A stretch of 64,000 bases of DNA, taken from contig NC_090319.1 of assembly GCF_040869045.1 (NCBI RefSeq), positions 283,189,693 through 283,253,692 on the forward strand, in the 5' to 3' direction. Positions 21,838 to 33,627 of the stretch are shown piece after piece. Under the pieces are notes generated by a model. It ran no database searches. It was not told the origin of the DNA and saw nothing but the letters and a program-made list of their open reading frames with translations. The stretch comes from Eurosta solidaginis (taxonomy: Eukaryota; Arthropoda; Insecta; Diptera; Tephritidae). The stretch's first letter is position 1; every line of letters starts with the position of its first letter. The position numbers and the translations under genes are program-made.

Positions 21838-22085
21838 AGAAATAAATAAAATAAATACTTGGCGCGATTTAACTTCGAAGAGATCCAAGCCTAGCATCTC
21901 TTCCAATTCGCGTCGTGCTCATTTTTAATTTTGTCAAATCACTGCCAAGGGGCGAACCCACTTAGAAAACGTTATTCTAATTTAAACAACTTTCTCTAAA
22001 TTTTTTGATGTTTTTTTGCCCGGGAGTTGAACACAAGATATTCGGTGTGGTAGGGGAAGCGCGCTACTATCACACCACAGCGACC
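21838..22085 (-). mobile_element. tRNA-derived SINE (family S1), internally deleted
   Basis: On the minus strand it starts GGTCGCTGTGGTGTGATAGT with a pol III A-box-like stretch, then GTGTTCAACTCCC as B-box-like sequence, and ends in AAGTATTTATTTTATTTATT. The tRNA head will not fold as a working tRNA. The middle block present in the copy at 31490 is missing here. It may look like a tRNA to a scanner but is a retroposon. Confidence 0.72.
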
Positions 22086-22869
22086 GAAAGAACTAACGCT
22101 TGCGTAATGAACAAATCGGGTTTGTTGCTATTGAAATAATAGACATTTGGTAAAGTTGACAGCGTTATGGTTAATTTAACCGAGGTTTTTTTTTTAGCAG
22201 GAAAAGTAATTTGTTTAGTAATTTCAATAGGGGAGAAACTATTGGTCTCAAGTTGACAATATTTTTTAAAAATCTAACTCATATTTTTGTCAAAAAAACT
22301 GATGTTTTTTGTCATTTTAACAGCGAGCAACGGTTATTTTTATGCAAATACATCAGGTAGTCTTAAAGACAATCTTACGCTCATGGAGCTCACTACTTTG
22401 TTCTTATGACCATGGTGTTACAGAAACCGTTGTCGTATTAACAGCCCTCCATTGTCATTTTAATGTTGACGGAAGTCTGCTATTTTATAAGTTTTCATTG
22501 TTGTTCTTGCGGTGACAGCAACAAATGTTAAGTTCAAAGAGCATTGGCTGACGTATGATGAATTTTTTTTTGTTGACTTGACTACTGAAACGCTAAATTC
22601 AGAATAAACGATTTGTTTGAAGTTGATTTAACAGCTGTTTATGATGCACAAAAATTGCCAGACTTTTTTGTTGAATTGACCCATAATTCGGTTGATTTCA
22701 CCATTTTTTTCTTTTACACAACTTTTACATACAAAATTACCGTCTTCCATAAGAGTCTATAAAAAAATGCTATAAAAATAGTTTCCGTTGAAACTGATAG
22801 ATTTTTATTCTTCCCTTTATGAGGTGGGTTTGGTCAAAGGCTGAGGTATGCTCAAGTCAATCCAGAGTC
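22086..22869. other. Unassigned AT-rich sequence
   Basis: No recognised feature. Several long T runs, and no frame with domain character. Confidence 0.55.
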
Positions 22870-23775
22870 GGATGGAGGTCACACTTCCCCCACCTAAATA
22901 AATACACAGTAAATTAGTGTTTTGATTTCGAACACACACATACACACGCGGCTCTCGGGCTAAAATATCCACAACCTTGAATCCAGAAGAGAGAGAGAGA
23001 GATGTTCACTAAGTAGTATCGCTGATATTATAATCCAAGGACGACGGCTATCCGCAGAGAGAGAGATGGAGTTCTAGCTAGCGGTGGCCGAGATAGTGGA
23101 GACGACGGTGGCTCTCGCTAAGGGGTGCCACCGGCGGTAGTAGTGACGGCGGTAGTTAGGATCACGCCCGAAGAGAGAGTACTGGATGACGGTGGCTCTC
23201 ATCAAATAGCTATGACAACGGGTGGCTAGGCTTCGGGATGGGATGTCCGTGGATCGGGATCGTGATGATGATGGTACCTACGGCGAAGTGTCGATATAAG
23301 TATGAGGCTAGTCTTATTAACTACAATATATTGGCTCGGGTATTCGGCTAGGGTAGTAGGGGAGTTTGTCCCGCCTCAGGCGTTGGGAAGTGTTCCCCTC
23401 TTACCTGAGCTGTATATCCGTGCATTACCCTTCCTCTGAGTAATAGGGGGGGTGAGCCCCGTCTTACTGACTGGGGGGGGGGGGGGGGGGAAGTACCATC
23501 GGCACAACCGGCCAATGGCGGGCGACACGCACTTCACTTACCTACGGCGAAGTGTGCCTGGTGTATTCCGGCCGATCATTTTATTCATAGGTAACTATGA
23601 ACACGTTGGGAATTATGCTCGCATTGTCGCGCACAGCGCGCCACGAATGAAAATTCCCAAGCATTGTGCGTTCACCATCGCTGGCTTGCTTTGTGCAACT
23701 AGGGGTGGGTAGTAAATGGAAAATATGATGTTAGGGGTGGGCGCTAAATGGGAAATATATATTGTGGCGTAGCAT
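22870..23775. other. GC-rich island of unknown origin
   Basis: This block is clearly richer in G and C than its surroundings and has GA tracts (22985-23000, 23058, 23170), repeated GACGGTGGCTCTC, GGTAGT/GGCGGTAGT runs, a run of 18 G and a 17-base direct repeat (TACCTACGGCGAAGTGT near 23275 and 23539). A frame that crosses the G run has no domain and is unlikely to be real. It could be the non-coding end of an unrecognised LTR or LINE element; I cannot assign it. Confidence 0.45.
23473..23490 (+). repeat. Poly-G run (18 G)
   Basis: Eighteen consecutive G, the longest G run in the window, inside the GC-rich island. It is G-quadruplex-prone and also a place where assemblies often err. Confidence 0.9.
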
Positions 23776-24207
23776 TTAATACGTTACACCTTAGAGATCA
23801 AATAAAAAGAACCGACGCCACGTCCATTTAAAAATAACGTTTAAAATGTACGTACTTTGCACTACTATATTTTAGTGAGAATGATAACGCAGACCATGAT
23901 ATATTGCAAATTTGATAAAGGTTTGACCTTTCAACAGCTCTTTTAAAGGAGTGGGCGTGGTTTCCAATCTATTTTATTTAGACTTCTATATAAACCCCAG
24001 AACTACACTTTTGTCAAATTGCAAAATGCTGTCACTTTTGTAATGTTAGCAACAATAACAAAGTTTCTAAAATTCTGATATCTTCCGTGTGCCACGCCCA
24101 TTTTTTAAAATATTTCCAAATGTAAGTCCCGTCCCTCCGAAGGAGCACGACACAAATTGAAAGAGAAGCTCGGCATAAATTTACTTCAACCTTTACAGTT
24201 CCTTGTA
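23776..24207. other. Diverged HINE modules plus SINE S1 scrap
   Basis: AGTGGGCGTGGTTTCC (about 23950) and TGCCACGCCC (24091) show old HINE-body modules. Bases 24121-24180 carry the SINE S1 tail block (GTCCCGTCC... GAGCACGACACAAATTG... GAGAAGCTCGG), without a head. No gene. Confidence 0.55.
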
Positions 24208-25583
24208 TTTTTTATACCCAGATGTACTTGTACACAGGGTATTATAATTTTGATGGGATAACGCTTGGTTGTACAGGTATAAAGGAATCGAGATATATAT
24301 AGACTTCCATATATCAAAAATATTCAATATCGAAAAAAAATTTGATTGAGCCATGTCCGTCCGTCTGTCCGTCTGCCCGTTAAAACGATAACTTGAGTAA
24401 GTATTGAGATATTGTCACCAAATTTGGTACACGAGCTTATCTGGACCCAGAATAGATTGGTATTGAAAATGAGCGAAATCGGATGATAACCACACCCACT
24501 TTTTATATATATAACATTTTGGAAAACACAAAAAACCTGATTATTTAGTAAATAATACTCCTAGAATGTTGAAATTTGAAGTGTGGACTAATATTGAGAC
24601 TCTTGAAAATTTTTTTTTTAAATGGGCGTGGCACCGCCCACTTGTGATAAAATCAATTTTACAAATATTATTAATCATAAAACAAAAATCGTTAAACCTA
24701 TCGTAACTAAATTCGGCAAAGAGATTGTCTTTATTATAAGGAATGCTTTGCAGAAAAATTAACGAAATCGGTTAAGGACCACGCCCACTTTTAAATAAAA
24801 TATTTTTAAAAGGGTCGTGGACGAATAAAATGAGCTATATCTTTGCAAAAAAGAGCTTTATATCAATGGTATTTCATTTCCCAAGTGGATTTATAACAAT
24901 AAATAGGAAAAGTTTCAAATTAAAAAAAATGGGTGTGGCATCGCCCTTTATGATTAAGCAATTTTCTATGTTTCGGGAGCCATAACTCGAAGAAAATTAA
25001 CGGATCGTAACAAAATTGGGTACATATATTTCCCTTTTAGCAGGAAATATTTCTAGTAGAAATTGATAAGATTGGTTAGGGACCACGCCCACCTTTATAT
25101 AAATGACTTTAAAAAGGGTCGTAGGCAAAAATAAAAAGTTAAATCTTAGCGAAAAATAATTTTGTACCAATCGTATTTTGTGCCATTATAACAAGAAATG
25201 GGGAAATCTTGAAAAAATGGGTGTGGCAATGTCCCTTTATTATACTGCATTTCCCAGCATTTCTGGAGCCATAACTCGACGAAAAATTTGGTGCACATGT
25301 ATGCCTTTTAACAGGAAATATTTTCAGTAAAAATAGAATAAATCGGTTAGGTCGCCTTCTTTTATTTAAAAGATTTTGTAAAAGTGAGTAGATGCAGGTA
25401 ATAAGCTATTTCGTTAATAACTCTACCCTTTTTCTTGTAATAACGCTTTTTATTACAATGGCACTTGTGTGTTTATGTTTATTGTTCTGTGGGGAATTCC
25501 CCATATCTGAAGGAAAACTGCATTATTACCCGCTCAAGGGCATTGGTGTTAGCCTCTGTATCCTTTTTGCTTTTTTTAAACAA

Positions 25584-28326
25584 AAACAAGTAAGGAAGGT
25601 TAAGTTCGGGTGTAACCGAACATTACATACTCAGTTGAGGGCTATGGTGACAACATAAGGGAAAATAACCATGTAGGAAAATGAACTGAGGGAAACCCTG
25701 GAATGTGTTTGTATGACATGTGTATCAAATGAAAGGCATTAAAGAGTATTTTATGAGGGAGTGGGCCATAGTTCTATAGGTGGACGCCATTTAGGGATAT
25801 AGCCATAAAGGTGGATCAGGGTTGACTCTAGAATGCGTTTGTACGATATGGGTATCAAATGAAAGGTGTTAATGAGTATTTTTAAAAGGGAGTGGGCCTT
25901 CGTTTTATAGGTGTTCGCCTTTTCGAGATATCGCCATAAAGGTAAACCAGGGGTGAATCTAGAATTCGTTTGTGCAATATGGGTATCAAACGAAAGGAGT
26001 TAATGAGTATTTTAAGAGGGAGTGGGCCTTAGTTCTATAGGTGGACGCATTTTCGAGGTATCGCCATAAAGGTGGACCAGGGGTGACTCTAGACTTTGTT
26101 TGTACGATATGGGTATCAAATGAAAGGTGTTAATGAGTATTTTTAAAAGGGAGTGGGCCTTCGTTTTATAGGTGTTCGCCTTTTCGAGATATCGCAATAA
26201 AGGTGGAACAGGGGTGACTTTAGAATTTGTTTGTATGATATGGGTATCAAATGAAAGGTGCTAATGATTATTTTAAAAGGGCGTGGGGCTTAGTTCTATA
26301 GGTGGACCCCTTTTCGAGATATCTCCATAAAGGTGGACCAGGGGTGTCTCTAGAATTCGTTTGTGCAATATGGGTATCAAACGAAAGGGGTTAATGAGTA
26401 TTTTAAGAGGGAGTGGGCCTTAGTTCTATAGGTGAACGCCTTTTCGAGATATCGCCATAAAGATGGACCAGGTGTGACTCTAGAATGCGTTTGTACGATA
26501 TGGGTATCAAACGAAAGGAGTTAATGAGTATTTTAAGAGGGAGTGGGCCTTTCTGGACCAGGGGTGACTCTAGACTTTGTTTGTACGATATGGGTATCAA
26601 ATGAAAGGTGTTAATGAGTATTTTTAAAGGTGGACCAGGGGTGACTCTAGAATGTGTTTGTACGATATCGGTAACAAATTAAAGGTATTAATGAGCGTTT
26701 TAAAAGGGAGTGGTGGTAGTTGTATAGGTGGTCGCCTTTTCGAGATATCGGCATAAAGATAGACCAGGGCGACTCTAGAATGCGTTTGTACAATATGGGT
26801 ATCAAATGAAAAGGTGTTAATGAGCATTTTAAAAGGGCGTGGGGCTTAGTTCTATAGGTGGACTCCTTTTCGAGATATCGCCATAAAGGTGGACCAGGGG
26901 TGACTCTAGAATGTGTTTGTACGATACGGGTATCAAATTAAAGATATTAATGGGGCTTTTAAAAGGGAGTGGTGGTAGTTGTATATGTGAAGGCGTTTTC
27001 CAGATATCGACCAAAATGTGGACCAGGGTGACCCAGAACATCATCTGTTGGATACCGCTAATTTATTTATATATGTAATACCTGCCAAGATTTTAAGGGT
27101 TTTTTTATTTCGCTCTGCAGAACTTTTTCATTTTCTTCTACTTAATATGGTAGGTGTCACAACCATTTTATAAAGTTTTTTCTAAAGTTATATTTCGCGT
27201 CAATAAAACAATCCAATTACCTTAACATATTTCATCCCTTTTTTCCTATTTGGTATAGAATTATGGCATTTTTTTCATTTTTCGAAATTTTCGATATCGA
27301 AAAAGTGGGCGTGGTCATAGTCGGATTTCGTTCATTTTTCATTGCAAGATAAAGTGAGTTCAGATAAGTACGTGAACTGAGTTTAGTAAAGATATATCGA
27401 TTTTTGATCAAGTTATCGTGTTAACGGCCATGCGGAAGGACAGACGGACGACTGTGTATAAAAACTCGGCGTGACATCAACCGATTTCGCCCATTTTCAC
27501 AGAAAACAGTTAGCTCCATAAAAGCTATGCCCCTACCAAATTTCAAAAGGATTGGTTAATTTTTGTTCGACTTATGGCGTTAAAAGTATCCTAGACAAAT
27601 TAAATGAAAAAGGGCGGAGCCACGCCCATTTTTAAATTTTCTTTTATTTTTGTATTTTTTTGCATCATATCATTACTGGAGTTGAATCTTGACATAATTT
27701 ACTTATATACTGTAAAGATATTAAATTTTTTGTTAAAATTTTACTTTAAAAAAAAATTTTTTTTAAAAGTGGGCGTGGTCCTTCTCCTATTTTGCTAATT
27801 TTTATTAAGCGTATATATAGTAATAAGAGTAACGTTCCTGCCAAATTTCATCATGATATCTTCAACGACTGCCAAATTACAGCTTGCAAAATTTTTAAAT
27901 TACCTTCTTCTAAAAGTGGGCGGTGCCACACCCATTGTCCAAAATTTTACTAATTTTCTATTTTGCGTCATAAGTTCAACTCATCTACCAAGTTTCGTCG
28001 CTTTATCGGTCTTTTGTAATGAATTATCGCACTTTTTCGGTTTTTCGAAATTTTCGATATCGAAAAAGTGGGCGTGGTTATAGTCCGATATCGTTCATTT
28101 TAAATAGCGATCTGAGATGAGTGCTCAGGAAGCTACATACCAAATTTCATCAAGATACCTCAAAATTTACTCAAGTTATCGTGTTAACGGACGGACGGAC
28201 GGATGGACATGGCTCAATCAAATTTTTTTTCGATCCTGATTATTTTGATATATTGAAGTCTATATCTATCTCGATTCCTTTATATATGTACAACCAACCG
28301 TTATCCAATCTGCTCAACTGAGTATA
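25584..28326 (+). mobile_element. HINE family A, copy A2, nested in B2
   Basis: It has the A start and GTTCGG hairpin, about eleven 130-bp-type units (25700-27050), the body with GGGCGGAGCCACGCCC (27612), the GATATCGAAAAAGTGGGCG module and a GGAC tract near 28190. The 3' end is short: CCAATCTGCTCAACTGAGTATA, so the usual TAATATACTCTGTGAGC segment was lost. Confidence 0.75.
25700..27050 (+). repeat. 130-bp tandem array of A2, with two short units
   Basis: GTATCAAAtG motifs recur near 25725, 25855, 25985, 26115 and so on at about 130 bases, but two units around 26577 and 26658 are only about 90 and 81 bases, so the array is less regular than in A1. Apparent proteins in it are repeats of the same shadow frame. 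Confidence 0.88.
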
Positions 28327-28521
28327 ATTAGTTCAAAATAGAACCATATATATATATGTACTATTGCGCAGCCTTGTAGCACTATTAAGCACACAAAACA
28401 AACAACAAGAGTATTTCAAGTGTACAGCTGGGTATGTAATGTTCGTTTTCATCCAAATTTAGACTTCCTTACTTGTTTTATTCTATTATCGACGGATGGA
28501 CATGGCTCAATTAAAATCTTT

Positions 28522-29361
28522 TCCTTGGGGCCACCATTGAGCCGCAGGATTGTTACCTGGGCGCAGAAATGGACGCATACTATACACGTGTATACGGATG
28601 GTTCCAAATTAATGGAAAGAATCGGGTCTGCTGTTTACTGTGTCAATCCAGAAATAAGTAGACCAAAAAGGCCGTCAGATTACTGCTGTGTCTTTCAGGC
28701 GGAAATTATAGCCATGAAAAAAGCATCAGAAATTCTAAAGGAAGTACGCTTAAGCAGCAGTTACGTCAAAATATATATTGATAGTCAGGCGGCGAAGAGG
28801 GCGACCATCTCACATAGTACTTAATTAAGAAGTGTTTTGGAAAAACTTCGCTCAGGCCGAATCATACATCCCGGTCATAAATGGATATAAGGTAAAAAAG
28901 GCCGATGAGTTGACAAAGGAGGGTGCAACACTCACTGAATCGACGATAGACGTCCCAATCCATTTGGGAGAAATTAAAAGGAGACAGGAGTTGCATATGA
29001 TCCATCAACCAGGAAGAGCGTGGACGAAAGAGCGGAGGTGCAAAATTTCTAAAATCATGTGCAAAGACTACGATATGCGACTCACAAAGTGACGCATATC
29101 TCTGAAGAGAGAAGACGCATGGCTTATGAACGGCGTACTAACTGGACACTGCCTTCTGGCGTCAAATGTTTATAAGTTAGGACTCGCCAGTAGAAGTGTG
29201 AGCTGCAGAAAGAAACAGTTAAACACGTTCTGTGTTCGTTTCCTGCGCTCGCCAGATCAAGGCTCCAGTTATCAGGGGCGGTGGAGTTGCCAGATCTCGA
29301 GGCAGCAATTAAGCTAGGTCCTAGAAAACTTCTAGTATTTGCCAAGAGGACTGAGTTATTC
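28522..29361 (+). pseudogene. Decayed LOA/I-type LINE, RNase H to C-terminus (family L2)
   Basis: The frame reads 'VYTDGSKLMERIGSAVY', 'CCVFQAEIIAMKKASEIL' and 'KIYIDSQAAKRA', the Asp-Glu-Asp part of an RNase H, then stops at about 28822. Further pieces in shifted frames include 'KADELTKEGATL', a degraded zinc-knuckle area and a tail 'LEAAIKLGPRKLLVFAKRT'. This is a different family from the left-edge LINE but the same as the remnant at 62578-63335, which shares the tail. Multiple stops and shifts: dead. Confidence 0.75.
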
Positions 29362-30701
29362 TAAAACATAAGTTCTAAGGCCTGATTGGGGTTCTTCGGC
29401 TTGGCCGTCAAAAAATTCTGGTAGCATTATGGAAACATTCAGTCGATGTGAGATCTTTATTGACTGGCCAGTTCAATCCAACCTAACATATGGTGATAAT
29501 TTTGATATAAATCTCAATTCCATCGATTAATATTATAAATAATTATGTATAAGTACAAAATGGGTATAAAAATACTAAAGGTGCTTCGTTAGAATAATAC
29601 ACCTCAAAATTACTGCCTGTAAGATCCGCAAGAACTTTTACCACATTTTTATGAACTTCCGGTTGCATCTGAGCAAAAGAATTTCCAAAGGAAGTTCATT
29701 TAACCCAAAGAAAAGTGATAAAAAGTAGAGCAAAAATCTTTGAGAATATAATAGAAGACACGCTTCAAGTTTATGTAAAATAAAGCGAGCTGCTTAGCAA
29801 TCACCAACGAAAGTTTGCAAAGCTCATGAATTACAAAAAAAAAAAAAAACATGTTAAAAACTTCCAAAAAGTATTTGAAATAATACAGTTGAAGAAGAAG
29901 AATAAACGAAAAATGTGCATTACTTAAAACAAACAAAGCTTCCGCACACATATTCTTAGGCATGCGTGCGTGTGAGTGAGGGCGGCTGTGTGTGTGTGCA
30001 TGTGCATATGTATATGCAAATAAGGCAGGATATCAGCATAGTTTACGTTTAAAAGACCTTGAAGTCGTATTTGAACAAGTAAAGAGATGTTCAGCAATCT
30101 GTAATAAAGCATAAGAACATATCTAGCATTACAACAACATCGACTACGATTGTCATACGTCTACCACAATTATTGTTATTGTTATTTGCAATTGTTGTTT
30201 GCTATGCGATTCGCTTTATTATAACGACAAACTTTTGCATATCCTTACAAATAATACACTTCACATATCAAATAGGATTTTCTCATACTTTTTATTCGGG
30301 TTTATCCCTAACCACCTCGAAATGATCGCAACACTTCTTGGGTGAGTTAGTTGTAGTTTAGAGTGTGAGGGTTTCTTTGATAAGTGCCTGCCATTTGTAT
30401 AAAGTTTTCAACACCGATTGAGTTAAAAGTATTTATATGCTAAGACTGAAAAATTGCTAAAGCCTTAAGGAATCTGCAAATTTTTAACTTTTTATGTAGA
30501 ATATTTAAAATATGTTCGAAATATGTATTTTTTTTTATAGGATTGCCACTTATTCTAAATTAAATTAGAAAAAGTCGTTAACAGTGCATTGAAAAAAAAA
30601 TGATAGGGGGAGGATGAGAAATCGAAAAGTAAGAGAGCGTGGCAAAAGAAAAAACTCTCTAAGCATCCGAGGCACACATATGAGCGCTACCACGCCATGA
30701 T
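29362..30701. other. Unassigned sequence with GT-rich microsatellite
   Basis: Bases 29362-29500 are probably the 3' UTR of the L2 LINE. A GTGTG/GCATGTGCATATG microsatellite lies at 29965-30016 and poly-A tracts at 29838 and 30590. No gene is supported. Confidence 0.5.
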
Positions 30702-31325
30702 AGAAAAGTCGTGCTTGTAGACTTCAACTCCAATGGGGGTGAAGAAGGTATTTTTGGCCCCACAGTCAACTACCACGACGACGAAACCTCCTCTAATTCG
30801 ATGAGGCGGACCGAATTTACCGCTGCCTAAAACATGGTTACGTGCTGCACCTAGTTTAAATATACAAAGATACATCAAGTGAGACCCGTTGTGATAGACG
30901 GACGCAGAAATACGTGCCTACCACTTCGCGGCTAAACGCGATGCAATGCAGGATCAATGGGAGTATTTCTCTAAAGCAATTTGTACCGCTGCCGTGAAAA
31001 AAAAAATAACTGCCGCATCTGATACGATGACTGGTGCTGCGTTGCAACCCTAAGGGGTACGGTTAAAAAGGAAAACAACAAAAGAAGGTGGATCGAGCGC
31101 ATGCACGCCGATTGGAATTTTGGTTTTCTTTGCCCAGTCCACATGAATCAGCCGTCTAAGTATAGTATACAAGGTTTTTTTAAGCGTATTATCGGAAAGA
31201 TTGAAGTCCACTGTGAATTTGCTATTTGAACCTTATCAGTGCGGCTTCAGTCCTGGTAAATCTACCATCTAATAAAAGAATTGACACATATTCGACCTTC
31301 GTAGATTTTAAAGCCGCCTTCGCAT
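30702..31325 (+). pseudogene. Decayed RTE-like LINE (endonuclease and RT scraps)
   Basis: Reading across frames gives 'VDFNSNGGEEGIFGPTV', 'DETSSNSMRR', 'KYTKIHQ' and 'VVIDGRR', the middle to end of an RTE-type endonuclease (DFN-x-K-G, HDETS-NG, VVIDGRH patterns). Further on come 'LLFEPYQCGFSPGKSTI' and 'DTYSTFVDFKAAF', the fingers and motif A of its reverse transcriptase. Several stops and gaps. The RTE label is from motif memory. Confidence 0.65.
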
Positions 31326-31489
31326 ATATGCCGGAATGTCTGAATTTGGATGATGCCGAGACGTTAGAAATAAAACGAGGTTTAACAGCGGAATAGATGG
31401 TTTGGATAGTGAATTAGGACAAAATGAAATATCAGCTGTCATCCAACAAAAAGTCAGCGCATTTGCTTCCTGGTAACAACGTACTTCTG

Positions 31490-31680
31490 CCATGAAAAGC
31501 TTCTCAGTGTAAATTAAACTGCCTTGAAGATGCCGTTCGGAGTCGGCATAAAACATGAAGGTCTTATCCAGGTGTTTGTAGGTTTGTAGAAAATATTAAA
31601 AGAAGCGCGACGCAAATTGGAAGAAAAGCTCCGTCTAAATCACTTCGGAGGTAAATCGCGCAAAGTATTTATTTTTTATT
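31490..31680 (+). mobile_element. SINE S1 body and tail, head missing
   Basis: TCTGCCATGAAAAGC, GATGCCGTTCGGAGTCGGC and GCGCGACGCAAATTGGAAG are followed by AAATCGCGCAAAGTATTTATT. The tail matches the SINE at 21838-22085 on the other strand. The tRNA-like head is absent. Unit order and orientation follow the RTE scrap upstream. Confidence 0.65.
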
Positions 31681-31755
31681 TTTACAAAGTTATCATAAAA
31701 AATCCGAGAAGAAATACTGCTACCGATGGTGGCGTGTACCGCAGAAGATTTATTG

Positions 31756-32193
31756 AAGAGCTTTACGAGTCCCCCCACCCGGAGGTAGGGGGTTAGAATA
31801 TACCCGCAGTAGGTATGCCTGTCGTAAGAGGCGACTAAAGTACATAATAGATTCAAGGGATTGTGTAGCGTAACCCATTCAGGTTGCCACCGCAATATAT
31901 AGCTTCTACAAACCCAATTGTCAACTTCACCTATCCGTTGCGAATCCTGTTTCATTAACAGCCAAGGCTGTGGCGACCCCGATCTCCTCATGTATCTAGG
32001 GGGTGGGAGGGCGGTATAGCCTATAAAATCACATGTGGTCATAACAAATCGTTCCCGAGATCGTCGGGTTTGGTGTCGGAACGTACTGGATCTGTATCCG
32101 GCAAAGGACCATCAATATCCATAACAGTCCCCAAGACCGTCGGGAGTGTCCTTATCGCTACAACAACAACAACAACAATAAGAGCTTTACGAG
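31756..32193 (+). mobile_element. CAA-tailed retroelement (family E), copy 1, 14-bp target duplication
   Basis: Starts CCCCCCACCCGGAGGTAGGG and ends CTACAACAACAACAACAACA. Flanked by AAGAGCTTTACGAG at 31756-31769 and 32180-32193. Non-coding. It is either a SINE or the 3' end of a LINE; the CAA tail and long duplication show target-primed reverse transcription. A diverged copy is at 43571-43975. Just downstream (32190-32430) lie scraps that may belong to an older LINE. Confidence 0.8.
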
Positions 32194-33627
32194 CTTAAAG
32201 CAGACACCAGCATAGTCCAGTGATTTAAAGCACTGCGGCTACGCGAAGTGTGGGCGAACAAAAGTTTATACTTACGCCAAGAAGGTGTTCTTCTCTGAAC
32301 CCGCTTTCGGAAACAGGGGTTGAAGACGGCGCCCATTCCTCTGGAAGAACCAGTTGAAAAACGATTTATATTGCTTTGTTGCTGCCAATTGGCGCCAGTT
32401 AGCTCAGCGAGGAAGCGGCTGGCGTGCCAATTAAGTAAGTAAGTAGCAAAAACCGAGTTACTAAAGGCCAGCATTGCTTCAGTTTCATAGGCTCAGCAAC
32501 TTTCGCAGCTACTCTGGTTTCGAAACACACTTTAACATCTCCAATCTCCAATCTAATGGCAACTTCGTATATTCCTTACATAAAAATGTAACTCTCAATA
32601 AGAATTGACTTAACTCTAAAATAGCGTATTCGTTTGCTTTTTGGGTTTAAAGTATTTCCTGCTGTTTACGACGGATATCCGTTTTGCGCACGCCATATTT
32701 AAATACACTTCATGTGCACAGAAGCACTAACGAGAGTAGTTTATATGCAATCTCTTGTGAATAGTCACTCACATTTACATACAAATCCTCGAACAAATTT
32801 GTAAAGAAACTTCTGCAAACATGTGTATGTGTTGGTAAATGTTACATTTCCTTCCGTTTGCGCCTAAAACAACTGAACCATGCAATTTGTTGCTATATTT
32901 GCAATGAACTTCTTCATATCCTTTTGCCAAGTCTACCTTCATTCGCTAACTGCAAAACTTTTCTCGAGCAACAGATATTTGCTGCAGTTTTATAGTGTTG
33001 TTGTTATTTTGTTTGTTTAAGCCTAAAGTTACCAATATGATATGAAGCAGTGGGTGGGTGCAGATTGAGCTTTAGTTTGCAGCAGCAGAAATTCAAGTGT
33101 TTTGTTGGCGGAAGTGATTGCGATATTGTTTTGAGTCAATAAGACGAATTAAGAGCCGATTGTAAGGGCAATTGTTGGTTGGCTTTTGAAAGCAATTAAA
33201 ATGAAATGCAAATAAAAGGGTTAACGAAATTGCTTTATTTTTTTGTTTTTAATATATATTTATTTTTGGTATGATGTTAAAGAAAATGAAGAACTTGAGC
33301 TAAAATTTGAATTTTTATTTTAATACTTAGAGACATGGGCGCAGTCAGGTAGGCAAACGAGGTCACGAGGTAGAGCTTTCCTCCAAACCGCGTTTTATTC
33401 ATAAATATTTATATTTCTCAAAAAAGGGCATCTAAAACTTTGGTTTCCTAATCACTCATCAATAAACTTCTCTGTGAATCCAGTACTTACGTCGTAATAA
33501 TATTTCGGTAGGGTGACATAAGGTCAACGGCAAAAAGGTCAACTGACTTTAAATGAACATAATAACAATTGAATTTATGATCTTTCTTAATTTGAGCTTG
33601 TGACCATTTCGGGAAAAAGACAATAAG
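32194..33627. other. Unassigned AT-rich sequence
   Basis: Bases 32370-32425 (CCAATTGGCGCCAGTTAGC) resemble the end of an RTE-like ORF2, but this is weak. The rest, including 32500-33620, shows no gene or repeat that I can name. Confidence 0.5.

Larger units (their letters stand above)
24208..28479 (-). mobile_element. HINE family B, copy B2, containing A2
   Basis: Read on the minus strand this is the best B copy: its 5' end (antisense AGACTTCCTTACTTGTTT at about 28460-28478), CATACCCAGCTGTACACTTG, the B body and a GGAC-type tract (about 24356 antisense), ending near 24208 with GGGTATAAAAAA. A2 (25584-28326) splits it; on both sides the B sequence continues as in B1 (GTATCCTTTTTG before, ATTAGTTCAAAATAGAACC after). 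Confidence 0.75.

Noticed and set aside
22020..22085. tRNA gene on the minus strand
   Set aside because: A- and B-box-like sequence only; arms do not pair and a SINE body and tail follow.
23452..23712. 86-codon frame across the 18-G run
   Set aside because: Contains a poly-Gly stretch from the G run, whose length is unreliable; no domain.
27853..28083. Recurring frames 'MISSTTAKLQLAKLLNYLLL' in A bodies (27853, 37091, 41547, 45629)
   Set aside because: Same non-coding HINE module in several copies, with shifts and stops in each.
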